Part shown: positions 17,542-25,718 of the stretch, in pieces
Layout: every line of letters begins with the position of its first letter
Position numbering within the stretch: the stretch's first letter is position 1
NCBI GenBank assembly: GCA_965220105.1
Contig: OZ244811.1
Span: forward strand, 4,278,001 to 4,342,000
Length of the DNA: 64,000 nt
Origin: Bin87 sp965220105
GTDB taxonomy: Bacteria; Chloroflexota; Dehalococcoidia; Lucifugimonadales; UBA3495
Reading direction: 5' to 3'
The notes under the pieces: model-generated
Databases searched by the model: none
Seen by the model: only the letters and a program-made list of their open reading frames with translations
What the model was told of the DNA's origin: nothing
Position numbers and translations under genes: made by a program

Positions 17542-18177
17542 ATGGCCGACCAGATAAGCCTGTTCGACGCAATTTACAGCCAACGGCAGATTACCCGCTA
17601 CAAGACCGATCCGGTGCCCCAGGGTGCGCTGGAGCACATGGTCGACGCCGCGGTGCGGGCGCCCAACGGCGGCAACACCCAGCCCTGGGAGTTCGTCGTG
17701 GTCAATGACCCTGCCAAAGTGAGGCAGCTGGGTGAGCTTTACAAAAATACCTGGCTGGACGCCATGGGCTGGGAGCCCTCGCCCGACGAATCCCGCGTGT
17801 ACCGTCACGCCCGTTACCTGGCGCACCACATGCCCGAAGTTCCGGCGATGATAGTGGTTTGCGCCGACCATGCCCGGGGGAGCGGCTATGAGTCCGGACA
17901 ACCCATCGAGCGCGGCAGGCACGCCGCATCGATCTGGCCGGCGATCCAGAACCTGTTCCTGGCCGGGCGCGCCCTGGGATTGGGTACGCGCATTACCACG
18001 GTGCTCAACCGGAAGGAAGACGAGGTCCGGGACATACTGGGGTTGCCCGAGCACGCTGAAATGATTTGCCTGACTCCGGTGGGTTACCCGCGGGGCAGCT
18101 TCGGCCCGACCAACCGACGCCCGGCATCTGAAGTCACGTCAATAAACGGCTGGGGCAATCGCACCTGGCCCAACTAG
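17542..18177 (+). CDS. nitroreductase family FMN oxidoreductase
   Basis: A 211-residue protein with the nitroreductase fold. FMN contacts are expected at SQRQITRYKTDPVP (near the N-terminus), APNGGNTQPWEFVVV and the late GLGTRIT segment. The family uses NAD(P)H to reduce nitroaromatics, quinones or enoate-like substrates, or removes halogens from aromatic rings. The start at ATG 17542 has GGGAGG 8 nt upstream. The amidohydrolase gene begins 16 nt after its stop, so the two are likely one operon. Confidence 0.85.
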   Translation: MADQISLFDAIYSQRQITRYKTDPVPQGALEHMVDAAVRAPNGGNTQPWEFVVVNDPAKVRQLGELYKNTWLDAMGWEPSPDESRVYRHARYLAHHMPEVPAMIVVCADHARGSGYESGQPIERGRHAASIWPAIQNLFLAGRALGLGTRITTVLNRKEDEVRDILGLPEHAEMICLTPVGYPRGSFGPTNRRPASEVTSINGWGNRTWPN

Positions 18178-18193
18178 CGCAGGACGATACAAG

Positions 18194-19582
18194 ATGACCT
18201 CTACGCACGAACCCGTAGTCAAGATAACCGGCGCCCGATACATCGTAACCATGGACCCGCAGCGACGCATCATCGTCGATGGATCGGTGCTCATCCGTGG
18301 CAGCAGGATTGCCCAAGTCGGCAAGGCCGCTGAGCTGGACGACGCGCCGGCCGATTCGATGATCGACGGTACCGGCATGGTGCTGACTCCTGGCTTCGTC
18401 AATGGGCACATGCACATCAGCTACGCCCACGCGGCGCGGGGCCTGTTTCCGGACGACCTGGGAGGCGCATATCTCCCCAACGTATTCCGGCTCCAGGGTG
18501 CGATGACCGGGGAGGACGAATACGCGACGTCGTTGCTGGCCATCACCGAGTTGCTCAAGTACGGGACAACGACCTTTCTTGACCCAGGCACGACCACGCA
18601 CCTTGATGAATGTCTTGGAGCCTACCGCGCTGCCGGGTGCCGTATCATCGTTGGCCGCAGCGTGCAGGACAAAGCCACCCCGCTCAACCTGCCGGTGTAT
18701 GACACCGACGAAGCGTTTGAGATGACCAGGGACGTCATCAGTCGCATCGGCGGGTCACCGGATGGACTGGTGTCGGCGTGGTCGATGCCGTTTTCAGCCG
18801 AGTATTGCTCGCCAGACCTGATGTCGGCCTGCTATGCCGCCGCCGAAGCCGCTGACACGCGTCTCACGCTGCACTTCACCAACGGTTCCGGATGGATCGA
18901 CCAATGCCGACGGGAGCACGGCGCGACTCCGACGGAATACCTGGATCGGGTGGGATTGCTGGGCCCGCGAACGACGTTGTCGCACTGCCTGGGCATCGGC
19001 GATGACGAAGTGGAGTTGATAGCCCGGCGCGGCGCCACGGTGGTGATGTGCCCGACCGCCGCGGTGAAGGGCGGAGCCGGCACGGCGTCGCACGGACGAT
19101 TGCCGGAACTGCTGGAGCACGGCGCAACGGTTGGCCTGGGTACCGACGCCGGCAACAACTCCAACCTGCTGGAGACGCTGCGGTCGGTTTACCTGGCGGC
19201 GGTGTTGTACAAAGACGGGCGGCAGGACGTGAGCATGGTGCCGGCGGAAACCGCCCTGGAGATGGGCACCATTACCGGTGCGGCGGCGTTGGGATTGGAC
19301 AACGAAATCGGATCCATAGAGGTTGGCAAGGCGGCGGACCTGGTGCTGTTTGACACCCGGCGGGCCGAGTGGGCCGCGTTACATAACCCGGTGAACAGCC
19401 TGGTGTACAACGCGGACGGGCGCAGCGTCCACACCGTGATTGTCAATGGTCGCACGGTAGTGCGGAACCACCAGGCGCTGTTCGTCGATGAGCAGGAGTT
19501 GGTGCAGGAAGTGCAAACCCGAGGGGAGGCGCTCCTACAGCGCACGGGGGTGGCGTTTGCGCCGCGCTGGCCGTTGGTGTAG
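18194..19582 (+). CDS. amidohydrolase family protein (cytosine deaminase/chlorohydrolase-like)
   Basis: A 462-residue metal-dependent hydrolase of the ATZ/TRZ-SsnA subfamily. Metal ligands are visible as the HxH of GFVNGHMHISY, His in LTLHFTNGSG, His in LSHCLGIGD and Asp in GLGTDAGNNSNL. The C-terminal strand (GKAADLVLFDTRRAEW) closes the composite beta-sandwich. Such enzymes deaminate or dechlorinate N-heterocycles such as cytosine, guanine or S-adenosylhomocysteine derivatives. The exact substrate is open. It follows the nitroreductase closely (16 nt). Confidence 0.85.
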   Translation: MTSTHEPVVKITGARYIVTMDPQRRIIVDGSVLIRGSRIAQVGKAAELDDAPADSMIDGTGMVLTPGFVNGHMHISYAHAARGLFPDDLGGAYLPNVFRLQGAMTGEDEYATSLLAITELLKYGTTTFLDPGTTTHLDECLGAYRAAGCRIIVGRSVQDKATPLNLPVYDTDEAFEMTRDVISRIGGSPDGLVSAWSMPFSAEYCSPDLMSACYAAAEAADTRLTLHFTNGSGWIDQCRREHGATPTEYLDRVGLLGPRTTLSHCLGIGDDEVELIARRGATVVMCPTAAVKGGAGTASHGRLPELLEHGATVGLGTDAGNNSNLLETLRSVYLAAVLYKDGRQDVSMVPAETALEMGTITGAAALGLDNEIGSIEVGKAADLVLFDTRRAEWAALHNPVNSLVYNADGRSVHTVIVNGRTVVRNHQALFVDEQELVQEVQTRGEALLQRTGVAFAPRWPLV

Positions 19583-19597
19583 TCCCAGCGCGGTGTA

Positions 19598-20560
19598 CTA
19601 ACGTTCTTCGGTGGAATCCGGGCTGGCATCCGGCAGGTCGCGCAGTATGTTTTCCAACGCCTGATCCAGCGCCGGGTCCAGGTCCACGGGTTCTACGTAG
19701 GGCGTGTACTGGTAATCCAGGCGCACCTGGTCGATGATCTGCTTGGCCTCGTTGTTGGTGCTGCCCAGCCGTTCGAGGTTGCCGAGCAACTCCTCGGACT
19801 CGCGTTGGCCCATCTGTTCCAGCTCGGAGAGATCCATGTCGATTTTGAAGATGGAACGCAACCGCCGGAGGATATCGTAGTAGGCGCGGTGATCCTGCGT
19901 GATGCCCAGCTGGTTGTTGTTGTTGGTCATGAACGGGTACATGGGCGCCATTGCCCCCATGCGGAACATCTGGACGTCGGGAAACTCGTAGTGGGCGAGG
20001 GAGACGAGGGCCATACCGATGGTGGGACCCTGCCGCCCGCGACTGCCGTAGCTGGAGAATTGCACGCCGTGGCGTTCCAGCTGGTCGCGCATGTGCGGCT
20101 GGGAGTAGACGCAGGTAATGCGCCGTTCCAGGTCGGGGGGAGCCGGGCCGTTCACGCCTTCCACGGCGACGGTCTGCTGGATGCCCAGGGACCGGATGGC
20201 GCTGAAAAATGCGTCGGCGTAGATGTCGAGGCGGTACCAGGGTTCTTCGCCCAGGAAGACCAGCAACCCGTTGCCGATCTCGTAGAAGGCGTTCTGGCGG
20301 GTCATGTTGGCGCTGGGCAGGCCCTCGTGGAAGGCTGCGGCGGGTCGGAAGGCGTCGTGGGTGCCGGCCACCTGGAAAGGGTAACACATTTGGTTGACAT
20401 AAGACGTCAACTGACCGACCTGCCGCCCGTCGTTCTTTTCGATGAGGTAGCGAGGAAGACCGCTGGAGATACGGCCGCCGTTGGACCATTGCCGGCGCCA
20501 ACCGGCGATAAGAAAGTGAGCGACCGGTTTTTCGGAGATGGTAAACAGTTCTTCAGGCAT
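19598..20560 (-). CDS. PAC2 family protein
   Basis: A 320-residue protein resembling the PAC2 (proteasome assembly chaperone 2) family, which in bacteria has no settled role. Supporting segments are FLIAGWRRQWSNGGRISSGLPRYLIEK near the N-terminus, taken as two shorter conserved pieces, then ITCVYSQPHMRDQLERHGV and the glycine-rich YGSRGRQGPTIGMALVSLA. The C-terminus is acidic and helical (LDPALDQALENILRDL), perhaps a partner-binding tail. It converges on the amidohydrolase gene with 15 nt between stops. Confidence 0.7.
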   Translation of the reverse strand: MPEELFTISEKPVAHFLIAGWRRQWSNGGRISSGLPRYLIEKNDGRQVGQLTSYVNQMCYPFQVAGTHDAFRPAAAFHEGLPSANMTRQNAFYEIGNGLLVFLGEEPWYRLDIYADAFFSAIRSLGIQQTVAVEGVNGPAPPDLERRITCVYSQPHMRDQLERHGVQFSSYGSRGRQGPTIGMALVSLAHYEFPDVQMFRMGAMAPMYPFMTNNNNQLGITQDHRAYYDILRRLRSIFKIDMDLSELEQMGQRESEELLGNLERLGSTNNEAKQIIDQVRLDYQYTPYVEPVDLDPALDQALENILRDLPDASPDSTEER

Positions 20561-21136
20561 GGAGGACCGCCTCCCTGCTGCGACGCTGCAGGCTGGGGCT
20601 AATATACCACAATCGAGGTGGCGAATCGGAAGAAATTTGCGATGGCGTCTCCCTGGGTCGGGTGTTGGGCTGTCTCGTGGTGGGTAGTCAGGTGGCGGGT
20701 CGTCAGGCGGTGGGATGGTGTTTCGATTGCGCCAGGTGGCATGCGTGCGGAGCAGGACCTCGGGTCGATGTCAGCGTATGGCCGGGGCGTACGTAACCAA
20801 TTTTGCCTATATTTTCGCCGTTAGTTGGCAGCCGGGGGCTGCTGCGTGGCGAGGCGCTCGGCGATCGCCGCTGTACAGGCTCGGCAGCGCAGTGTAGTAG
20901 CGCTGACGCACCCGAGGCCCGACGCGTTGCGATTTTTGCTGACTGGGTTGGCCGTGCGGCCCGAAATCCTGCTCCTTGCGGCAAACGATACAGCTGTTTT
21001 ACCTGACTGTTGTCAGAATAGAGGGGGCGTCGCACGGGAGCGCAAGGCGGGAATGTCACCGCCTGGGGTTTCTGATTATTCCGTCATTCGGGTGCTGGGC
21101 CGGAAGCCAGGGCGGTTTGGCAAGCGTCCAATTGCC
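20561..21136. other. non-coding stretch, no gene seen
   Basis: About 575 bp between the PAC2 gene start and the MITE-like copy. Reading frames here lack ribosome sites and protein-like composition. No tRNA, strong terminator or clear promoter pair was recognised. Confidence 0.5.
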
Positions 21137-21283
21137 CTCATGCGTACGCACTTGGTCATTGCGAGCGCAGCGTGGCAATCTCGTTGGCGTCCTTCGACAA
21201 GCTCAGGATGAGCGAGATTGCCACGTCCCTCGGCGAGCTCGGGATGAGCGGGTGCTCCTCGCAATGACATTAGGGGACAATCG
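21137..21283. mobile_element. MITE-like inverted-repeat element (copy 3)
   Basis: It starts CTCATGCGTACGCAC, then GTCATTGCGAGCGCAGCG, and ends CTCGCAATGACATTAGGGGAC. The centre contains the word CTTCGACAAGCTCAGGATGAG, spelled here as two overlapping pieces, and CTCGGCGAGCTCGGGATGAG, which differ from copies 1 and 5. It belongs to the ATTAGGGGAC-ended subfamily with copies 2 and 7. Confidence 0.7.
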
Positions 21284-21306
21284 AAAGACCCGGGGTGTGA
21301 GCCTGG

Positions 21307-21621
21307 TCAGTTGCGCGAGAAGCCGAGTCCGCCCTTATAACCGCCGGTCTGCTCGTTGACCAGGAAGGTGGCGGTGTCGCGGCCATAGGCGGTTTCCAGG
21401 TCGACGTCGAAACGCTGGCCGCCAAATTCCCCAAGCAACTCGAAGCGCTGTTGGGTATAGAGGCGACCTTCGTACTCTTCGCTGGCAACATCGCGCTCGG
21501 TTTCGCCGGCCAGGTACATCTCCACGGCGACGGTCATCAGTTGGTTACGATCCTCGTTGTTGAGGAAATTGGGGGCGCGCAGGAACACGTACCCCCATCG
21601 TATGCCCTGGTGTTCCATCAT
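21307..21621 (-). CDS. hypothetical protein of 104 residues
   Basis: A soluble, acidic protein with no family recognised. It has a protein-like composition (FLRAPNFLNNEDRNQLM, TVAVEMYLAGETERDVASEE). It ends in a glycine-rich tail (TGGYKGGLGFSRN). It precedes the gamma-glutamyltransferase in orientation but lies downstream of it, with 88 nt between, so it may be the last gene of that transcript. The MITE-like copy 3 lies just after its stop. Confidence 0.5.
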   Translation of the reverse strand: MMEHQGIRWGYVFLRAPNFLNNEDRNQLMTVAVEMYLAGETERDVASEEYEGRLYTQQRFELLGEFGGQRFDVDLETAYGRDTATFLVNEQTGGYKGGLGFSRN

Positions 21622-21709
21622 GATAAGGACGAACCCTTAGCCCGAAGCAATTCGCTGAAGCATCCCGGTGAAGCAAACCGATGAAGCAAAACGGTTTCCC
21701 GGGGTCGAA

Positions 21710-23515
21710 CTAGAGGGCCAGCGCGTAGCAGGCGCGCCGGGGGTCGGCGCCGGTGCTGAGGGAACCGGATGCGTCATCCCGGACGGACACGGTAGCGCCC
21801 AGCCCGCAGTTGGCCACGCGTTCGATCTTGTGCCCCAGAGCCCGCAGCGCGTCGGAGGTGGACTCGGGGATGCCCGACTCCAGATCGAGTTGTCCGGGGA
21901 AATAGACGTGGGGGTAGAAGGAATTAACGTTGCTGGAGGTGGCGAATCGGGGGGCTTCGACGGCCTGCTGGGGGTCCATGCCGAAGAGCAGGGAGTTGAG
22001 CATCAGCTGGACGTTGGCCTGAACCTGGTTGTCGCCGCCAGGACAGCCGAAGGTCATGACGGGTTGGCCGTTACGGGCGACGATGTAGTTGACCAGGGTG
22101 GTGCGAGGACGTTTCCCCGGCTCAACGACGTTGGGATGGTCGGGTACGCAGTTGAACATCTCGATGCGCGTGCTGAGGGCGCAGCCCAGGTCGGGGAAGA
22201 ACACCGACTTGGCGAAGGACCCGCCGCTGATGGTGCCGCACACCAGGTTGCCCGATTTGTCGAGGACTGAAACGTGGGTGGTGCCGTCGGCGGCGGAGGG
22301 ATTGGCGACGGCCAGCGCCGGTTCGGACATGACCGGGGTCGGCGTGGAGCCGCTGTGTTTGGAGAATTGCCAGGGGTCGCCGGCCGGGGCCTGGGCAGGG
22401 TAGGCGCCCTCGGGATCGATTAGCTGGGCCCGTTGGGCGGCGTACTCCTTGGAGAGCAGGCCGTCCAGGGGGATGGTGGCGTAGTTGGGGTCGGCGTAGA
22501 AAGCCTCCCGGTCGCCGAAGGAGAGTTTCAACGCTTCCGCCACGGTGTGGACGTAGGCGGGGCTGTTGTGGCCCATTGCCTTGAGGTCGAAATTCTCCAG
22601 GATGTTGAGGGTCTGCACCAGCATGGGGCCCTGAGTCCACGAATCCTGGCCGGTGATTTCGTAACCGTGGAAGGTTCCGCTCACGGGCGTCTCAAATTGG
22701 CTGCGGTAGGCGGCGAGGTCGTCCATGGTAAAGATTCCGCCGACGGATTCGGAGGAATCGACGATCAGTTTCGCGATGGGGCCGCGGTAGAAAGCGTCCC
22801 GGGCGGCCTGCATCCGGGCGGAGCGGTCGCCGGAAGCCTGAGCAGAGGCGTCGCGCATGATTTTGAGCGTGTTGGCCAGGCCGGGCTGGGTCAGCAGCGA
22901 GCCGGGTGCGGGAACCTGCCGGTCGGCGTAAAACACGTCCCAACCGCCGGGGGGGAAGTTGTCGAACTGTTCCTGTCCCGACCGGGAATGCAAACGGCCC
23001 AGCATGTATTCGTAGTTGGGGATGCCGTTTTCGGCGTAGCTGATGGCCGGCGCGATTACCTCCGACAGCTCCCTGGTACCGTAGCGTTCCAGCATCGAGA
23101 TGAAGGCATCCACGATGCCGGGGAGGGTGAAGGACAGGGGGGCGTCCTTGCCGGGGCCGGTGGGGATGCGCTCGTGGCCGCGGGATCGGTAGAAATCGGC
23201 GGTGGCCTTGCCGGGCGCGGTGCCCTGGCCGGACAGGGCCAGCAGGTCGCCGCTGGCGGAGTCGTAGAGCATGAAGACGCCCTCGGCGGCCAGTGAGTAA
23301 GAGGCGATGGGCTCCACGACGGCGGCGGCCAGACCGGCGGCCACCATAGCGTCGAAGGCATTGCCGCCGGCCAGCAGCATCCGCATTCCGGCCATGGAGG
23401 TCAGGTAGTGGCCCGATGAGATCACGCCTTCATTTGATCGGACGACAGGACGGCCGGTATCGGGGAGGTTCAAGTCACCCTGTTCGAAGTCGTGGGGGGA
23501 TTGGTGGTTGAGCAT
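21710..23515 (-). CDS. ggt: gamma-glutamyltransferase family enzyme
   Basis: A 601-residue precursor from ATG 23515, chosen because GGAG lies 6 nt upstream. The family self-cleaves before a Thr nucleophile, here the first Thr of DGTTHVSVLDKSGN (Thr412). The glutamate-binding Arg region is near the N-terminus (VVRSNEGVISSGHYLTSMAG), and GGNAFDAMVAAGLAAAVVEP is the family's N-terminal signature. The small-subunit Gly-Gly motif is represented by TISGGSFAKSV. No signal peptide is visible, so a cytoplasmic location or cephalosporin-acylase-like or peptidase variants are possible. The symbol denotes the family. Confidence 0.85.
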   Translation of the reverse strand: MLNHQSPHDFEQGDLNLPDTGRPVVRSNEGVISSGHYLTSMAGMRMLLAGGNAFDAMVAAGLAAAVVEPIASYSLAAEGVFMLYDSASGDLLALSGQGTAPGKATADFYRSRGHERIPTGPGKDAPLSFTLPGIVDAFISMLERYGTRELSEVIAPAISYAENGIPNYEYMLGRLHSRSGQEQFDNFPPGGWDVFYADRQVPAPGSLLTQPGLANTLKIMRDASAQASGDRSARMQAARDAFYRGPIAKLIVDSSESVGGIFTMDDLAAYRSQFETPVSGTFHGYEITGQDSWTQGPMLVQTLNILENFDLKAMGHNSPAYVHTVAEALKLSFGDREAFYADPNYATIPLDGLLSKEYAAQRAQLIDPEGAYPAQAPAGDPWQFSKHSGSTPTPVMSEPALAVANPSAADGTTHVSVLDKSGNLVCGTISGGSFAKSVFFPDLGCALSTRIEMFNCVPDHPNVVEPGKRPRTTLVNYIVARNGQPVMTFGCPGGDNQVQANVQLMLNSLLFGMDPQQAVEAPRFATSSNVNSFYPHVYFPGQLDLESGIPESTSDALRALGHKIERVANCGLGATVSVRDDASGSLSTGADPRRACYALAL

Positions 23516-23566
23516 GGTGGCTCCTTGATAGGTCAACTGGAAGGAATTATCTGAATTGAGTGATTT

Positions 23567-24988
23567 TCAACGGATATCGTTGTGGTAGTGGTTCCAAAAC
23601 GTTTCCCGGATCAGGTCGTCGCTGGTTTGAAGGCGAACTACAGAGCAAGTGGTTTTTTCCTTCAGCACTAGGTATTTGGGGTGCAGCTGCTCCAGTTTGT
23701 ACTCTAAGTCATTGTTGAATATGCGTCTCAACAGTTCAATGACCTGTTTCGGAGAATCGGCCACCATAGCGCCAATTGCTACGCCAGTCTCGAAGTTGAT
23801 CAACCGCGACAAAGGGTGAATATCCGTGAACAACCGTCGCCTGCGCTCTGTATCAGCATGGATGATGACTGGCTTGCCTAAGCTAAGGGCCATAGCCGCC
23901 TCGGCATCTTTACCATAGCTATCCCCGGATCCAGCTTGGAGCACCAGCACCTTCGCACGTTCTACCATCAGACACTCGATTAGCCCCTTGTCCTCATGAT
24001 GCTTGGCGGCACTGAGAGTAGGGTCAAAATAGCGCATATGGAGATCAAGCAAATCTTGATTAGTGAAAACGCGATCGCAGAAATTGGCCATTTCATTGAA
24101 ATTGTCGCGTTCTCGCATTGAAGTAGCCACATAGACGTCAAGGTCGCCAACCATGGAAAGGTAGATTTCCGTATTCTTCAGTGCGACGTTTCTAGCGTTC
24201 TTCCAGGTCCCATGCACTCTCTCGATTTTATTGAGTAGGTCGTTTTCGTCAGTTATGGGGTCGTCCAAAAAGTCATCTGCTGACAGGTAAAGTCGCTGCT
24301 GGCTTTCTCCCAATTTACCGCCCTTCTCTGCGCCATCTAGCAGTTGATCAGCGGTGACCTGGCCAGCTTGTTGATTTTGATGCTGGTGGTACAGATCAAG
24401 CAGGGTTTGCGCTAGTTCGGAATCGGCAAAGTTTTCGGCCTCCAGTGACTTGCACGCCATTTCAGAAATTAGATAGCGGTTGCCTTTTTCGATCTCGACT
24501 GGGCCTATGGTTTCACCACGCAGCCGCAGATCTGCGGAGTCGAAGCGATGGCGGGAGAAGAAATCGTGGAGATTCGGTTTTGGCAAGTGCCGCAATTGTT
24601 GAAACGCAGTTCGGACATTGCCGAAGAAGAGGAGTGCATCCACGTAGAAACGGTAGAACCCCCAATACAGATGATCAAGCGACGTCACGCTGTCCAGGTC
24701 CTCGCCGCAGAAGTGGTCATCGAAGCAAGGAATTTTGCTAACATCATAAGGGTGTTGTTTGGGTGCGCTGAGCCAGTAGTATCGGAAAAGCGCGTCAGAA
24801 ATCGGCGCTTCATGCGCAAGGGTTAGCAACTGGTTTAGGGTTGCACGGGTCAAAGGTCGATTCTCCAAGTCAGCCAAGGCTTCGAATACTACATCAGGCG
24901 TACCATCGCCCAGCCAGCTATCAAGCCCTCCGGTTCCACCTTGGAAAAGCTTAAACTTATCAAGAATTTCGTCGCGACTGGCTACCAT
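23567..24988 (-). CDS. unknown protein with C-terminal nucleoside deoxyribosyltransferase-like domain
   Basis: A 473-residue protein starting at ATG 24988 with GGAGG 7 nt upstream. Residues 1-270 are mostly helical with no recognised domain. Residues about 280-375 read like the nucleoside 2-deoxyribosyltransferase/SLOG-type fold. There is a first strand DVYVATSMRERDNF, a middle piece with YFDPTLS, and GKDAEAAMALSLGKPVI, whose Glu363 matches the catalytic Glu position. Base composition is lower than neighbours (27 G/C of 60 in the line I counted at 24061). It abuts four tRNA genes, a common integration site. Possible role as a nucleotide- or NAD-cleaving effector in defence is inference only. 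Confidence 0.6.
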   Translation of the reverse strand: MVASRDEILDKFKLFQGGTGGLDSWLGDGTPDVVFEALADLENRPLTRATLNQLLTLAHEAPISDALFRYYWLSAPKQHPYDVSKIPCFDDHFCGEDLDSVTSLDHLYWGFYRFYVDALLFFGNVRTAFQQLRHLPKPNLHDFFSRHRFDSADLRLRGETIGPVEIEKGNRYLISEMACKSLEAENFADSELAQTLLDLYHQHQNQQAGQVTADQLLDGAEKGGKLGESQQRLYLSADDFLDDPITDENDLLNKIERVHGTWKNARNVALKNTEIYLSMVGDLDVYVATSMRERDNFNEMANFCDRVFTNQDLLDLHMRYFDPTLSAAKHHEDKGLIECLMVERAKVLVLQAGSGDSYGKDAEAAMALSLGKPVIIHADTERRRRLFTDIHPLSRLINFETGVAIGAMVADSPKQVIELLRRIFNNDLEYKLEQLHPKYLVLKEKTTCSVVRLQTSDDLIRETFWNHYHNDIR

Positions 24989-25029
24989 GGGCAATCCTCC
25001 CAGTGTGCGGTCTTATGGTCCTGGACGGT

Positions 25030-25106
25030 TGGTGGGCGGTGCAGGACTCGAACCTGCGGCCTTCTGCGTGTAAAGCAGACGCTCTAACCATCTGAGCTAA
25101 CCGCCC
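25030..25106 (-). tRNA. tRNA-Val (anticodon TAC), CCA encoded
   Basis: On the minus strand the acceptor begins GGGCGGT and pairs with ACCGCCC. The anticodon arm TCTGC/GCAGA holds loop TTTACAC with anticodon TAC. The T loop is TTCGAGT. It is the last of four tRNAs on this strand. Confidence 0.95.
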
Positions 25107-25147
25107 GCGTGCGACGGCCGGGAGGCCGTGGTGATTGGCGCATGAAA

Positions 25148-25223
25148 TGGCGCGCTTGGCGGGATTCGAACCCACGACCTCTGCCTCCGCAGGGCAGCGC
25201 TCTATCCACTGAGCTACAAGCGC
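25148..25223 (-). tRNA. tRNA-Arg (anticodon GCG), CCA encoded
   Basis: The acceptor is GCGCTTG/CAAGCGC and the D arm GCTC/GAGC. The anticodon stem CTGCC/GGCAG has loop CTGCGGA, which gives anticodon GCG reading CGC. The T arm is GTGGGTTCGAATCCCGC. Most bacteria instead use ACG (inosine) for this box. Confidence 0.93.
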
Positions 25224-25249
25224 GTAACAAGGGATACCCGAATATTTGG

Positions 25250-25335
25250 TGGTGCCGAGGGAGGGATTTGAACCCACACGTCCTAAAGGACACTGCGCCC
25301 TGAACGCAGCGCGTCTGCCGTTTCGCCACCTCGGC
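25250..25335 (-). tRNA. tRNA-Leu (anticodon CAG), CCA encoded
   Basis: The acceptor is GCCGAGG/CCTCGGC. The anticodon stem CTGCG/CGCAG has loop TTCAGGG with anticodon CAG. A long variable arm (GTGTCCTTTAGGACGT) confirms the class II type. T loop TTCAAAT. Confidence 0.95.
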
Positions 25336-25380
25336 CGGGTATGGTGTGCCATTCAGAGAATCGCTGCCTGTGGCGTGGAG

Positions 25381-25456
25381 TGGTGGGCGATGGAGGATTT
25401 GAACCTCCGACCTCCTCGGTGTGAACGAGGCACTCTAACCACTGAGCTAACCGCCC
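25381..25456 (-). tRNA. tRNA-Val (anticodon CAC), CCA encoded
   Basis: The acceptor begins GGGCGGT and pairs with the 3' strand ATCGCCC (one wobble). The anticodon stem CCTCG/CGAGG has loop TTCACAC with anticodon CAC. It is the first of the four-tRNA cluster in transcription order, and the only other Val isoacceptor here ends the cluster. Confidence 0.95.
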
Positions 25457-25664
25457 CAGCGCGACTGTCTGGCAAATATTATAGCCGCCGGCGGGCTGGG
25501 GGCGCAACTTGGGGAGAGGGAGTGGGGGCGTGCGGGGTTGTCGGGGGGGAGAGTTTGGATCGTGGTTGCCCATATAGGCAGGTTATGTAAAGCACGGTGC
25601 AATTTGCCGGTTGTATGTTCACATAACACATCTTGTGCGAACCAGTATGGCGGTGTAACAGAAT

Positions 25665-25690
25665 GGCGCCGGTCCAGCTGGACCGGCGCC
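25665..25690. repeat. 26-bp perfect palindrome after the CoA-transferase gene
   Basis: The half-site is GGCGCCGGTCCAG. It lies 29 nt past the stop of the minus-strand CoA-transferase gene and would form a very stable hairpin. The bases following on the minus strand (ATTCTGTTAC) are only weakly T-rich, so it may be an imperfect terminator. Confidence 0.6.
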
Positions 25691-25718
25691 GATGGGGTCT
25701 GGGTGGAGAGACGGGTAG

